Below are positions 1 through 7,427 of a stretch of DNA of 34,313 nucleotides, piece after piece. The stretch is from contig WGMG01000009.1 in NCBI GenBank assembly GCA_016125185.1, positions 1 to 34,313 of the forward strand. Direction: 5' to 3'. Made by a program: the position numbers and the translations under genes. The DNA is from Armatimonadota bacterium (GTDB lineage: Bacteria; Armatimonadota; Fimbriimonadia; Fimbriimonadales; Fimbriimonadaceae). Each line of letters starts with the position of its first letter. The first letter of the stretch is position 1. The notes beneath the pieces were generated by a model that had not been told where the DNA came from, ran no database searches, and was given only the letters and a program-made list of their open reading frames with translations.

Positions 1-221
1 CTCTGCACTCTGCACTCTGCACTCTGCACTCTGCACTCTGCACTCTGCACTCTGCACTCTGCACTCTGCACTCTGCACTCTGCACTCTGCACTCTGCACT
101 CTGCACTCTGCACTCTGCACTCTGCACTCTGCACTCCGCACTCCGCACTCCGCACTCCGCACTCCGCACTCTGCACTCTGCACTCTGCACTCTGCACTCT
201 GCACTCTGCACTCTGCACTCT
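1..221. repeat. Heptanucleotide tandem array (CTCTGCA)n, about 31.6 copies
   Basis: The first 221 bases are an uninterrupted 7-bp tandem repeat with unit CTCTGCA, and the array may continue beyond the left edge. Five consecutive copies at 134-168 carry one shared T-to-C change (CTCCGCA). That clustering suggests local duplication of a mutated unit by slippage or unequal exchange. The unit length is not a multiple of three and no gene runs through it. It lies downstream of the leftward HIT gene. Three shorter, degenerate 7-bp-period tracts occur elsewhere in the window. Confidence 0.97.
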
Positions 222-235
222 AAGAAAAGGGTGCA

Positions 236-253
236 TCCTGACCTGCGTCAGGA
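236..253 (-). terminator. Probable intrinsic terminator of the HIT gene
   Basis: A perfect 7-bp stem (TCCTGAC / GTCAGGA) with a 4-nt loop lies about 30 bases past the HIT stop codon. Read on the minus strand it is followed, after about seven bases, by a T-rich run (CCCTTTTCTT). The T run is slightly distant, so termination efficiency is uncertain. The heptamer array begins immediately beyond it. Confidence 0.5.
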
Positions 254-283
254 GACAGGTGAGGGCCAGTCAGCTAAAGCTTA

Positions 284-616
284 TTACCCTGGCGGCCAAG
301 CCATCTGTCGCCCACCCAACAAATGCGCATGCAGATGCGGCACGCTCTGCGAGCCGTCCGATCCTTGATTGATCACCAACCGATACCCGTTCGTCAGACC
401 CTGCTGTTCAGCGATGATCTTCGCCGCGTTCAAAATCGCCAGATGATCCCCCTGCTCCGGCACGTCCGCCAACCCCGGAATCTCGCTCTTGGTAATGATA
501 ATCAGGTGAACCGGAGCCTGCGGCGCAATGTCCTTGATCGCAAAAACATGCTCGTCCTCATAGACGAAAGTAGCCGGAATCTCGCGGTTCAGAATCTTCG
601 TGAAGATCGACGCCAT
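284..616 (-). CDS. HIT family protein (histidine triad nucleotide-binding, HinT-like)
   Basis: This is a 110-residue protein, the usual size of HinT/PKCI-type histidine triad proteins. The N-terminus (SIFTKILNREIPATFVYED) is typical of the family. The C-terminal HLHAHLLGG carries the His-x-His-x-His triad that attacks the alpha-phosphate of purine nucleoside phosphoramidates and AMP-lysine-type substrates. It is a cytosolic homodimer in characterised relatives. The gene is divergent from lpxK, with about 50 bp between the starts, and a hairpin terminator follows it. The exact physiological substrate cannot be read from the sequence. Confidence 0.93.
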   Translation of the reverse strand: MASIFTKILNREIPATFVYEDEHVFAIKDIAPQAPVHLIIITKSEIPGLADVPEQGDHLAILNAAKIIAEQQGLTNGYRLVINQGSDGSQSVPHLHAHLLGGRQMAWPPG

Positions 617-668
617 CGCACTCCATGATATCCCGCAACCGCGTCTTGGGGTTCAATGACTAGGCCAG

Positions 669-1628
669 GTGACGATTCACGACGTTTGGTACGGAGATTC
701 GATGGCGGCGCGGACCGTCCGCATCCTGCTGTACCCCCTCAGCCTGCTCTATGCCGGCGGATGGCAGATTTACCTCCTCATCTATCGCCTCGGAATCAAG
801 ACCGCCCAAAAGCCACAAAAGAAAATCCTTTGCATCGGCAACCTCGTCGCCGGAGGCACCGGTAAAACCCCAACCGTCGTCTTCATTGCCAACCTCCTAC
901 AAGAGCTCGGCTACACCGTCGTCATCGGCTGTAGCGGCTACGGTTCGCCCCGAGCCGAAGACGCCTCTGCCGCTCCCGAAGGCCCCCTAGACCCCGCTGA
1001 ATGGGGCGACGAACCCGCCGAGATTCGCGAACTCTTGCCAGATATCCCGCTGATCGTCGGTCGCGCCCGCGTCATCGCAGCCAAAATCTGCGCCAAGCGC
1101 TACCCCGATGCCGTCCTCTTGATGGACGACGGCTTCCAGCATATGCCCCTCGCCAAGGACCGCTCGATCATCCTCGATCCGCCCACTTCCAATACCCTGA
1201 CCTTTCCTGCCGGGCCCTACCGCGAATCACGCGCCAGCGGACGTCGACGCGCCAGCCTCGTCGTCCCCTCCGACGAATGGCGATTCGAATTCTCGCCCAT
1301 CCGCTTCACCACCGCCGCCGGAACCGCTATTCCCGCCCCACCGAAAGCCCGAGTCCTCACCGCTGTCGGCCGACCCGATAACGTTCAGCGCAACCTCCAA
1401 TCCGCCGGGGTCGAAATCGTCGAGTTCATCGCCCTTCCCGACCACGACAAGCTGGAATTCGACCTCGCCCAGCGGCCGCAGGACGTTCCCTGGATCGTCA
1501 CTCGCAAGGATTGGGTCAAGCTTCGCTCACGTTGCACCAACGACTCAAACGTCGTCCTCGCCGAACGCCAAGCGTCCATCGAGCCGTCAGAAGAGTTGAA
1601 GAAATGGCTCAAAATAGTGTTGGGATGA
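669..1628 (+). CDS. lpxK: Tetraacyldisaccharide 4'-kinase LpxK
   Basis: LpxK phosphorylates the 4' position of the lipid A disaccharide at the inner face of the cytoplasmic membrane. The 319-residue product has a hydrophobic N-terminal segment (about residues 18-41), a P-loop (GNLVAGGTGKTP) near residue 57, the family DDGFQH motif and a conserved FPAGPYRES stretch. I chose the GTG at 669 because the first residues (DVWYGDS) align with the conserved N-terminal Trp-containing region of E. coli LpxK. An in-frame ATG at 702 has a better Shine-Dalgarno sequence (GGAG) but would delete that region. It is the first gene of an LPS operon, and its stop overlaps the next start as ATGA. Confidence 0.95.
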   Translation: MTIHDVWYGDSMAARTVRILLYPLSLLYAGGWQIYLLIYRLGIKTAQKPQKKILCIGNLVAGGTGKTPTVVFIANLLQELGYTVVIGCSGYGSPRAEDASAAPEGPLDPAEWGDEPAEIRELLPDIPLIVGRARVIAAKICAKRYPDAVLLMDDGFQHMPLAKDRSIILDPPTSNTLTFPAGPYRESRASGRRRASLVVPSDEWRFEFSPIRFTTAAGTAIPAPPKARVLTAVGRPDNVQRNLQSAGVEIVEFIALPDHDKLEFDLAQRPQDVPWIVTRKDWVKLRSRCTNDSNVVLAERQASIEPSEELKKWLKIVLG

Positions 1629-2509
1629 ATTTCAAGCCGCTGATCCACAAGCTCGGGCTCGGCGTTCTCACGCTCGGCGAAAAATGGTTTCGCATCCCCA
1701 ACGTCACCAAGGCCGAACGGCGCGGCGCATTTCTCTCACGCACCGTCTGGCGGTTCGACAAAAAGCATCGCGAGCAGACCAAAGCCAACCTCATCCTCGC
1801 CTTTCCCGAGAAATCCGATTCCGAGCGCGCCGAAATCGCCGAGGGCATGGTCAACCACTTCGGCTACGTCGTAGCCGACTTCGTGCGCGGCTCCATCCGG
1901 ACCGACGAGGAATACCTCTCTACCACCGCCGTCGAGGGCAAGGAGAACTTCGACCAAGCCATCGCCGAAGGCAAAGGCGTCCTGCTCGTTTCCGCCCACC
2001 TCGGCAACTGGGAGCGGTTCGGGCACTGGTTCGCCCTCAACAACGTCTCCGTTTCCGGCGTGGCCCGTGACGCCAACGACGACGAGATCACCCAGCGCGT
2101 CACCAAGATTCGCGGGGAACGCGGCGCGCGCATGCTCAGTCGTGGTAACGCTGCTCGAGAAATCCTCGTCCGACTCCGCAAGGGCGAGGCCATCTTCATC
2201 CTCCCCGACCAAAACGCCGACGACGCCTACATCCCCTTCTTCGGACATGTCGCAGGCACGGCCCTCGGCCCCGCCGTGCTTCATCTCAAGACGAAAGCGC
2301 CCATTCTGCCCGCTTGTATGCTCCGCACAGGCGCGGGAACGTATCGAATCGTGTTCCGAGAGCCCATGCACGCCAAAGTGGACGAGAAGGCCGAAGAATT
2401 GATGACGCGAGTCAACGCCGAAATCGAGGCGATGATCCGCATGGCCCCGGAACAGTATCTCTGGATGCACGACCGGTGGCGAAACGCCCGCCGAAAGGGT
2501 CTGCTTTGA
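1625..2509 (+). CDS. Lipid A late acyltransferase (LpxL/HtrB family)
   Basis: This 294-residue protein is a Kdo2-lipid A type lauroyl/myristoyl acyltransferase of the LpxL/LpxM (lysophospholipid acyltransferase-like) family. The catalytic H-x4-E motif is visible as HLGNWE at residues 125-130. Downstream are the conserved FILPDQNAD and PFFGHVAGTALGPAVL stretches that form the acyl/ACP-binding region. The ATG at 1625 overlaps the lpxK stop (ATGA), which supports translational coupling. An in-frame ATG at 1604 would add seven residues. It probably adds a secondary acyl chain to lipid A. Acyl chain length and whether Kdo is required cannot be decided from the sequence. Confidence 0.92.
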   Translation: MNFKPLIHKLGLGVLTLGEKWFRIPNVTKAERRGAFLSRTVWRFDKKHREQTKANLILAFPEKSDSERAEIAEGMVNHFGYVVADFVRGSIRTDEEYLSTTAVEGKENFDQAIAEGKGVLLVSAHLGNWERFGHWFALNNVSVSGVARDANDDEITQRVTKIRGERGARMLSRGNAAREILVRLRKGEAIFILPDQNADDAYIPFFGHVAGTALGPAVLHLKTKAPILPACMLRTGAGTYRIVFREPMHAKVDEKAEELMTRVNAEIEAMIRMAPEQYLWMHDRWRNARRKGLL

Positions 2510-3414
2510 AGGTCCTCCTGATCCGCTTCTCTGCCATCGGCGACTGCGTCATCGCGGGCCACGCCGTCAATGACCTTCGCTATACCTACCCCGACGCAGA
2601 GCTTTCGTGGGCCGTCGAGGACCGGTGCGCTGGCGTGATCTCCACCTCCCTGGTCCGCAAGCTGGTCCTCCCTCGTCGCAGGTGGCGCGCAAAAGGCGAC
2701 CTCAAAACCCTCTTCGAGCAATATCGCTGGCTGACCAGTTTTCGCAAATTCGGCTTCGATTACGGCTTCGACCTCCAGGGCCATAGCAAGACGGCGTGGT
2801 GCCTTCGGCTCTCTGGCGCCAAAAAACGTCTGTCGGTCCACGGCACCGACGTCGTCGCCAATCGCCTGAATCCGGTTCTCGTTGACCCGCTGCTCGAAGA
2901 AGTCCATGCCGTCGAATCGAGCCGCCGCCTCGTCAATGCCCTCCTACCTATCGAGCATGTTCGGTCCGACTTCCTTCCCGGCTCGCCCCAGGTTCGGAAC
3001 CCCCGATTAGTCACTCTCTGTATCGGCGCGGGGCACCCTCTCAAGGTGATTCCGCCCGAAACATTAGTTGCCGTGGGTCGAACGCTAGCATCCGAAGGCT
3101 TCGAGGTCGTCTATCTAGGCGGGCCGGAAGACCAACTGGACGCGCCGGCGGGTACAACCAATCTGGCGGAAAAAACGACCTTGGAGGAGTCCATCGACTG
3201 GGTGCGAAAGAGCGCGGTTCATATTGCCGGAGACACCGGCACGGGCCATATCGCCGCCGCCGTGGGCACTCCCTTGGTGTCCATTTGGGGACACATGCCG
3301 CTCGATCGCTACTATCCCTATGGCGAGGAAGTCACCGTCCTCAATGCGAATGGAATTCCCGCCGACGTTTCCGTGGCGGAAATCGTCCATGCCGCCAAGA
3401 GGTGGCTTCCCTGA
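2506..3414 (+). CDS. Glycosyltransferase family 9 (ADP-heptose:LPS heptosyltransferase-like), first copy
   Basis: This is a 302-residue GT9 protein. The N-terminus KVLLIRFSAIGDCVIAGHAV matches the conserved acceptor-side start of WaaC/WaaF heptosyltransferases. The C-terminal half holds the ADP-heptose-binding block HIAGDTGTGHIAAAVGTPLVS. The start is assigned to TTG at 2506, overlapping the acyltransferase stop as TTGA. A purine-rich GAAAGGG lies six bases upstream, and the family N-terminus begins exactly there. Longer upstream extensions lie inside the previous gene in another frame and look spurious. It should transfer heptose to the inner core of LPS, together with the next gene. Confidence 0.9.
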   Translation: MKVLLIRFSAIGDCVIAGHAVNDLRYTYPDAELSWAVEDRCAGVISTSLVRKLVLPRRRWRAKGDLKTLFEQYRWLTSFRKFGFDYGFDLQGHSKTAWCLRLSGAKKRLSVHGTDVVANRLNPVLVDPLLEEVHAVESSRRLVNALLPIEHVRSDFLPGSPQVRNPRLVTLCIGAGHPLKVIPPETLVAVGRTLASEGFEVVYLGGPEDQLDAPAGTTNLAEKTTLEESIDWVRKSAVHIAGDTGTGHIAAAVGTPLVSIWGHMPLDRYYPYGEEVTVLNANGIPADVSVAEIVHAAKRWLP

Positions 3415-4346
3415 ACATCCTCATTGCGCGCCTTTCGTCTCTAGGCGACGTCGTCTGCACGCTCCCCGTGGCCGCCAGCTTGCGAACCTCCTTTCCCGAG
3501 TGCCACATCAAGTGGGTTGTCGATCCTCGCTTTGCCGGAATCCTTGAATGCTGTCCTGCCGTCGACGAAATCGTCACCTGCAAGCCTTCGTTTTCGCCGT
3601 CCTCGTTGCCGAGCTTCAAAGAGCCATTCGATCTCGCTCTAGACATGCAGGGCCTCAGCAAAAGCGCATTGGTCGTCGGACGGGCCCGCGCAGCCCGAAA
3701 GCTTGGCTACCATTGGCAACGCGAAATCGCCCCGTTCTATTCTCAGCGCGTCTTACCCGATCCATCCTCGCTCCACGTCGTGGACCAGTACGTCGATGTG
3801 ATCCGGGCCGCTGGGGCCGAGGCGTCCAAGGCAGATTTCGGCTTGATCGCCCTCGACGACGATAGGGAGCGCATGAAAGCCCTTCTGTCCCAGCACGGTG
3901 TGACCGGTCCGTTTGTGGTCATGAATGCCGGTGCGGGCTGGGCCACCAAACGTTGGCCCCCGTCTCACTTTGCGACTCTCATCGAAATGCTCGCGTCCAA
4001 GGGCGTGCAGTCAGTGTTGATCGGAACCGACTCCGCCGCCGATGTCGCCGCCGCCTCAGAAGTCGTCGCCGCGTGCCCAACGCCGGTTGTAAATCTCCTG
4101 GGCAAAACCTCCATTCGCGAACTGGTGGCGTTGATCCACTTATCGAACGCTCACATCGGTGGAGACACCGGTAGCACTCACATCGCCGCCGCCCTCTCCG
4201 TACCCGCCATCGGCCTGTACTCCATCACCAAACCTTCCCGAACATGCCCCTATGGTCAAATCCACCGGTGCCACTACTCGGAAACGGGCCTCAGTGATAT
4301 CATGCCTGGTGACGTCTACAAGACTGTCTGGGAGGCATTTGGATGA
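3402..4346 (+). CDS. Glycosyltransferase family 9 (ADP-heptose:LPS heptosyltransferase-like), second copy
   Basis: This is a GT9 protein of about 314 residues. The start is uncertain between GTG 3402 (given here) and CTG 3411. CTG 3411 would overlap the previous stop as CTGA, has AAGAGG eight bases upstream, and begins at the family-typical NILIARLSSLGDVV. The nucleotide-sugar region reads HIGGDTGSTHIAAALSVPAIG, and MNAGAGWATKRWP is the conserved central motif. Two adjacent GT9 genes suggest sequential addition of Hep I and Hep II. Their order of action cannot be assigned here. The gene ends in an ATGA overlap with the adenylyltransferase. Confidence 0.9.
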   Translation: MASLNILIARLSSLGDVVCTLPVAASLRTSFPECHIKWVVDPRFAGILECCPAVDEIVTCKPSFSPSSLPSFKEPFDLALDMQGLSKSALVVGRARAARKLGYHWQREIAPFYSQRVLPDPSSLHVVDQYVDVIRAAGAEASKADFGLIALDDDRERMKALLSQHGVTGPFVVMNAGAGWATKRWPPSHFATLIEMLASKGVQSVLIGTDSAADVAAASEVVAACPTPVVNLLGKTSIRELVALIHLSNAHIGGDTGSTHIAAALSVPAIGLYSITKPSRTCPYGQIHRCHYSETGLSDIMPGDVYKTVWEAFG

Positions 4347-4786
4347 CCATCGAAGAGTTACAAGCCAAGCGCGGCAAATCCGTAGTAGTGTTCACTAATG
4401 GCGTCTTCGATATTCTCCATGCTGGCCACGTCGACTATCTGGAAAAAGCGCGAGCATTGGGAGATTACTTAGTAGTAGCTTTGAATACTGATAGAAGCGT
4501 TTCGAGACTTAAGGGACCAACCAGACCAATCAATCACTTGGCCGATCGCGTGCGCGTGATCGGAGCCCTGCGGTGCGTTGATTGCGTGGTGACCTTCTCC
4601 GAAGACACCCCCGAACGGATTATCGCTGCGATCCGCCCCAATATCCATGTCAAGGGAGGCGACTACACGGTGGAATCCCTCCCCGAATCAAAGATCGTCC
4701 ATAGTTACGGCGGAAAAGTCGTGATCTTTCCTCTCCTCGAGGGACGATCCTCCACCCGCGTTATCCAGAAACTAGACCGAGAATGA
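4343..4786 (+). CDS. rfaE2: D-glycero-beta-D-manno-heptose 1-phosphate adenylyltransferase (RfaE2/HldE C-terminal domain)
   Basis: This 147-residue stand-alone nucleotidyltransferase makes the ADP-heptose donor for the two preceding heptosyltransferases. The signature FTNGVFDILHAGH includes the H-x-G-H motif at residues 26-29. GRSSTRVI near the C-terminus corresponds to the family's second nucleotide-binding motif. In E. coli this activity is fused to a PfkB-type kinase (HldE). Here it is a separate protein, and no kinase (HldA/RfaE1) gene is in the window. Both ends overlap neighbours by 4 bp (ATGA), so it sits firmly inside the operon. rfaE2 is the usual symbol for the split form. Confidence 0.93.
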   Translation: MTIEELQAKRGKSVVVFTNGVFDILHAGHVDYLEKARALGDYLVVALNTDRSVSRLKGPTRPINHLADRVRVIGALRCVDCVVTFSEDTPERIIAAIRPNIHVKGGDYTVESLPESKIVHSYGGKVVIFPLLEGRSSTRVIQKLDRE

Positions 4787-5514
4787 GCGTCTTCGACTAC
4801 TCCAAGCGGCGATGGCTGTTCTGTATGACCCATCCCGACGATGAAATCTCCATCTGCCTGTGGATGAAGAAGCTGATCGACAATGGCAACGAAGTCTTCG
4901 TCTCTTGGACGCACTCCACCCCGGTGCGTGAGGCTGAATCTCGTAAGGTATCCGAACAATTAGGCATTCCTCAAGAAAACCTCTTCTTCCACCTCGCTTC
5001 TGACGGAATCATCTGCACCGAGTTTCGCGATCTCCTTCCCCGCTTCCGGGAGATCATGTCCACCGTCAAACCCGACGTCGTCGCCTGCGGCGCATTCGAG
5101 CAAGGCCATGTCGATCACGACACCACCAATGTCCTTGTGAACCTTTCTTTCGATGGACCCGTGCTCGAAATTCCCTTCTATCACACCTACGCCACGCGCT
5201 TACAGGTCATGAACGCCTTCTCAGACCCGACCGGTCAATCCGTCCTGCACCTAAGCTCCGACGAACAAAAACTCAAACGTCAAATCGCCAAGCTCTATCG
5301 TAGTCAAAACATTTGGTCGGTCCTACTTTGGTTTGAAATTTGGCAAGTCGCTCAAGGGCGGCGAATGACCCTCTCCAGCCGCGAGACCATGCGATTACAG
5401 CAGCACAAGCTATTTCGGCTCCCGAACCATCCAGCCCACGTAGCGGCACTAGTCGAGCGGTGTGACAAGTGGCACTGGTGGTGCGATCACGTCCTTCCGT
5501 ACGTGCCCGGCTAG
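4783..5514 (+). CDS. PIG-L family deacetylase (LmbE-like)
   Basis: This 243-residue protein carries the PIG-L/LmbE zinc signatures: THPDDE at residues 16-21 and GHVDHD at 108-113. Characterised relatives remove N-acetyl groups from GlcNAc-linked substrates such as GlcNAc-PI, GlcNAc-Ins, bacillithiol and mycothiol precursors, or sugars of glycans and antibiotics. It starts within the stop of the heptose adenylyltransferase, so it is probably the last gene of the LPS operon. I infer that it deacetylates an amino sugar of the LPS core or O-antigen. A role in an unrelated low-molecular-weight thiol cannot be excluded. Confidence 0.85.
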   Translation: MSVFDYSKRRWLFCMTHPDDEISICLWMKKLIDNGNEVFVSWTHSTPVREAESRKVSEQLGIPQENLFFHLASDGIICTEFRDLLPRFREIMSTVKPDVVACGAFEQGHVDHDTTNVLVNLSFDGPVLEIPFYHTYATRLQVMNAFSDPTGQSVLHLSSDEQKLKRQIAKLYRSQNIWSVLLWFEIWQVAQGRRMTLSSRETMRLQQHKLFRLPNHPAHVAALVERCDKWHWWCDHVLPYVPG

Positions 5515-5529
5515 GTACCCTTTAGCAGT

Positions 5530-6408
5530 ATGTTTCGCAAATTGATGGAGCGCGTGGACCGGATGATGGGTCGCGGCGTGATTGACGAAGAGTTTTACGA
5601 AGAACTCGAAGAAGCGCTCCTCCAGGCGGACACTAATATTCAGGTTGCCCACGAGATTCTCGAAGAGCTTCGAAAAGCCGTTCGCGAAGAGAAAATAACC
5701 GATGCGGCTGGCATGAAAGCTCGACTCCAAAAAGCCATCGGCGATCGCTTCCGCTCCCTAGAACCCGTCGGTCTCTCGGTCGCCGAAGAAGGGCCTACGG
5801 TCTACATGTTCGTTGGCGTCAACGGCGTCGGTAAAACCACCACTATCGCCAAGCTCGGGCACCTACTCGTCAATAAATTCAAGGTCAGCGTCCTCCTCGC
5901 GGCCGGTGACACCTTCCGTGCCGCCGCCATCGAACAGCTCGACACTTGGGCTAAGCGCATCGGAACCGATATCGTCAAATCCCAACCCGGAGCCGACTCT
6001 GCTACCGTCCTGTTCGACGCCATCACCGCCGCCAAAGCCCGCGGCACCCAATTCGTCCTTTGCGATACCGCTGGGCGACAGCATTCCAAATCTAACCTCA
6101 TGGCCGAGCTGCAAAAAGTTCGCAAGGTCACCAACAAGGCTCTCGGACGCGATCCCGACGAAGTGCTATTAGTCATCGATGCTAATACCGGTCAAAATGC
6201 CATTCGTCAAGCCGAGGAGTTCACCAAAATCGCTGGAGTAACTGGTTTGATCCTCACCAAACTAGACGGTACCGCCCGCGGCGGCGCCCTCATCGGTGTC
6301 TACGACCGCCTCAAAGTCCCGATCAAGTTCATCGGCATAGGCGAAAAAGTCACCGACCTCAAAGACTTCAAACCCGACGAATTCGCCGAAGGTTTGTTCG
6401 ACGACTAA
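5530..6408 (+). CDS. ftsY: Signal recognition particle receptor FtsY
   Basis: FtsY is the SRP receptor GTPase that docks SRP-ribosome complexes at the membrane and forms a GTP-dependent complex with Ffh. The 292-residue protein has the NG domain only: an N-domain helical bundle (residues about 1-85) and G-domain motifs GVNGVGKTTT, DTFRAAA, DTAGR, TKLDGTARGG and a C-terminal GIGEKVTDLKDF. The long acidic A domain of E. coli FtsY is absent, as in many other bacteria. It starts 15 bp after the PIG-L stop. No clear Shine-Dalgarno is visible before the ATG. Confidence 0.97.
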   Translation: MFRKLMERVDRMMGRGVIDEEFYEELEEALLQADTNIQVAHEILEELRKAVREEKITDAAGMKARLQKAIGDRFRSLEPVGLSVAEEGPTVYMFVGVNGVGKTTTIAKLGHLLVNKFKVSVLLAAGDTFRAAAIEQLDTWAKRIGTDIVKSQPGADSATVLFDAITAAKARGTQFVLCDTAGRQHSKSNLMAELQKVRKVTNKALGRDPDEVLLVIDANTGQNAIRQAEEFTKIAGVTGLILTKLDGTARGGALIGVYDRLKVPIKFIGIGEKVTDLKDFKPDEFAEGLFDD

Positions 6409-6537
6409 GCCCGACTTATCGCGCAGACTCGGTTGCTACCTGAACGGCTTGAGGTCCGTTGCTCGGGACTAGAACTTCGAACTGACGGACTGACTTTCGT
6501 CCCAATTAATTAGTCAAATGCTCCATCTAGGTTTCAT

Positions 6538-7359
6538 TTAGCCACTATGGTTAAGCCCTGCTTCAAATTGAGTTCTAAGTTTCAGAAATTTCCGTTCGAG
6601 AATGTCAATCTTGGCGCGGTCGCTACTAGGATCGAGTAGTGAAGTGCCTTTTGCGACTCCCAGATACTTGACCTTGTCATTGATCTGGATCTGTACCCAG
6701 GGCCAAAACTGTCGACACTCCACACTCGGCAATTCCGCAGATAGCTGAGCGTAATCTTCCATTCCATATTTGTGAGGCAAGGCTAGGTACCGCAGAGATT
6801 TGCACTTGCCAATTGGTGACAACCCGCCGGAAATTACCTTGACGTCGTTGAGATAGAGCTCCTCAAGATTGGGAAGGAACCGCAGGGGTTCCAAAGTTTC
6901 AAGAGTTATCTTATTCCACAAGCCCGCATCAATTTCTAGAACTCGCAGTGTGGTTAGAGCCGCAAGGGAATCCAGATTCCTGATCTTATTCGTGCTCTGA
7001 AGGGAAAGTACTTCAAGATTTGTGAGTTGGCCCACCGAGTCAAGGTTTGCCAACTTCGTGTTCCAAGTGATTTGAAGGCTTTTTAAGCGACCAAGTTTTT
7101 GAAGAGGCGAGAGATCTCCAATATGTATAGCCTTGAAGCGCAAGTCATCCACGTCGAGCCTTTCGCTTAGCCACTCCAAGTCGCTTTTCTTCGGGCGGTA
7201 AACAAAGGCAATACGCCCAGTGGTCTTCTTCGGAAGGTCCCTGAGCCTCATTGGATTTCCGTCCACAATGACCATGGCGTCTTCACCTGAGTCGAAGTGG
7301 ACGTGCCTAAACGGATTGGGCATTCGGAATTGTCGATACGACGGACCAGGTGCAAGCAT
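6538..7359 (-). CDS. Leucine-rich-repeat protein, function unknown
   Basis: The middle of this 273-residue protein (about 75-190) is a run of leucine-rich repeats of roughly 22-23 residues, for example LGRLKSLQITWNTKLANLDSVGQLTNLEVLSLQSTNKI followed by further LxxLxxLxL units. No signal peptide or membrane segment is visible. The ATG at 7359 is taken as the start. An ATG at 7323 (MPNPFRHVHF) is an alternative, and neither has a clear Shine-Dalgarno. The gene is AT-richer than the flanking ftsY and tyrS. It stands alone, convergent with ftsY. LRR proteins of this kind are usually protein-binding; no partner is suggested by context. Confidence 0.75.
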   Translation of the reverse strand: MLAPGPSYRQFRMPNPFRHVHFDSGEDAMVIVDGNPMRLRDLPKKTTGRIAFVYRPKKSDLEWLSERLDVDDLRFKAIHIGDLSPLQKLGRLKSLQITWNTKLANLDSVGQLTNLEVLSLQSTNKIRNLDSLAALTTLRVLEIDAGLWNKITLETLEPLRFLPNLEELYLNDVKVISGGLSPIGKCKSLRYLALPHKYGMEDYAQLSAELPSVECRQFWPWVQIQINDKVKYLGVAKGTSLLDPSSDRAKIDILERKFLKLRTQFEAGLNHSG

Positions 7360-7427
7360 TTATTGCTGTTATTCCGCAGTTCCCCAATTTAGAGGATAAG
7401 CTCGAAGAAATCCGCGCTCAAAAGCAC

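Noticed and set aside
1-221. CRISPR-like array
   Set aside because: The unit is 7 bp with no spacers; it is a simple tandem repeat.
6409-6537. Terminator between ftsY and the LRR gene
   Set aside because: Only 5-bp imperfect stems and no T run; nothing strong enough to report.
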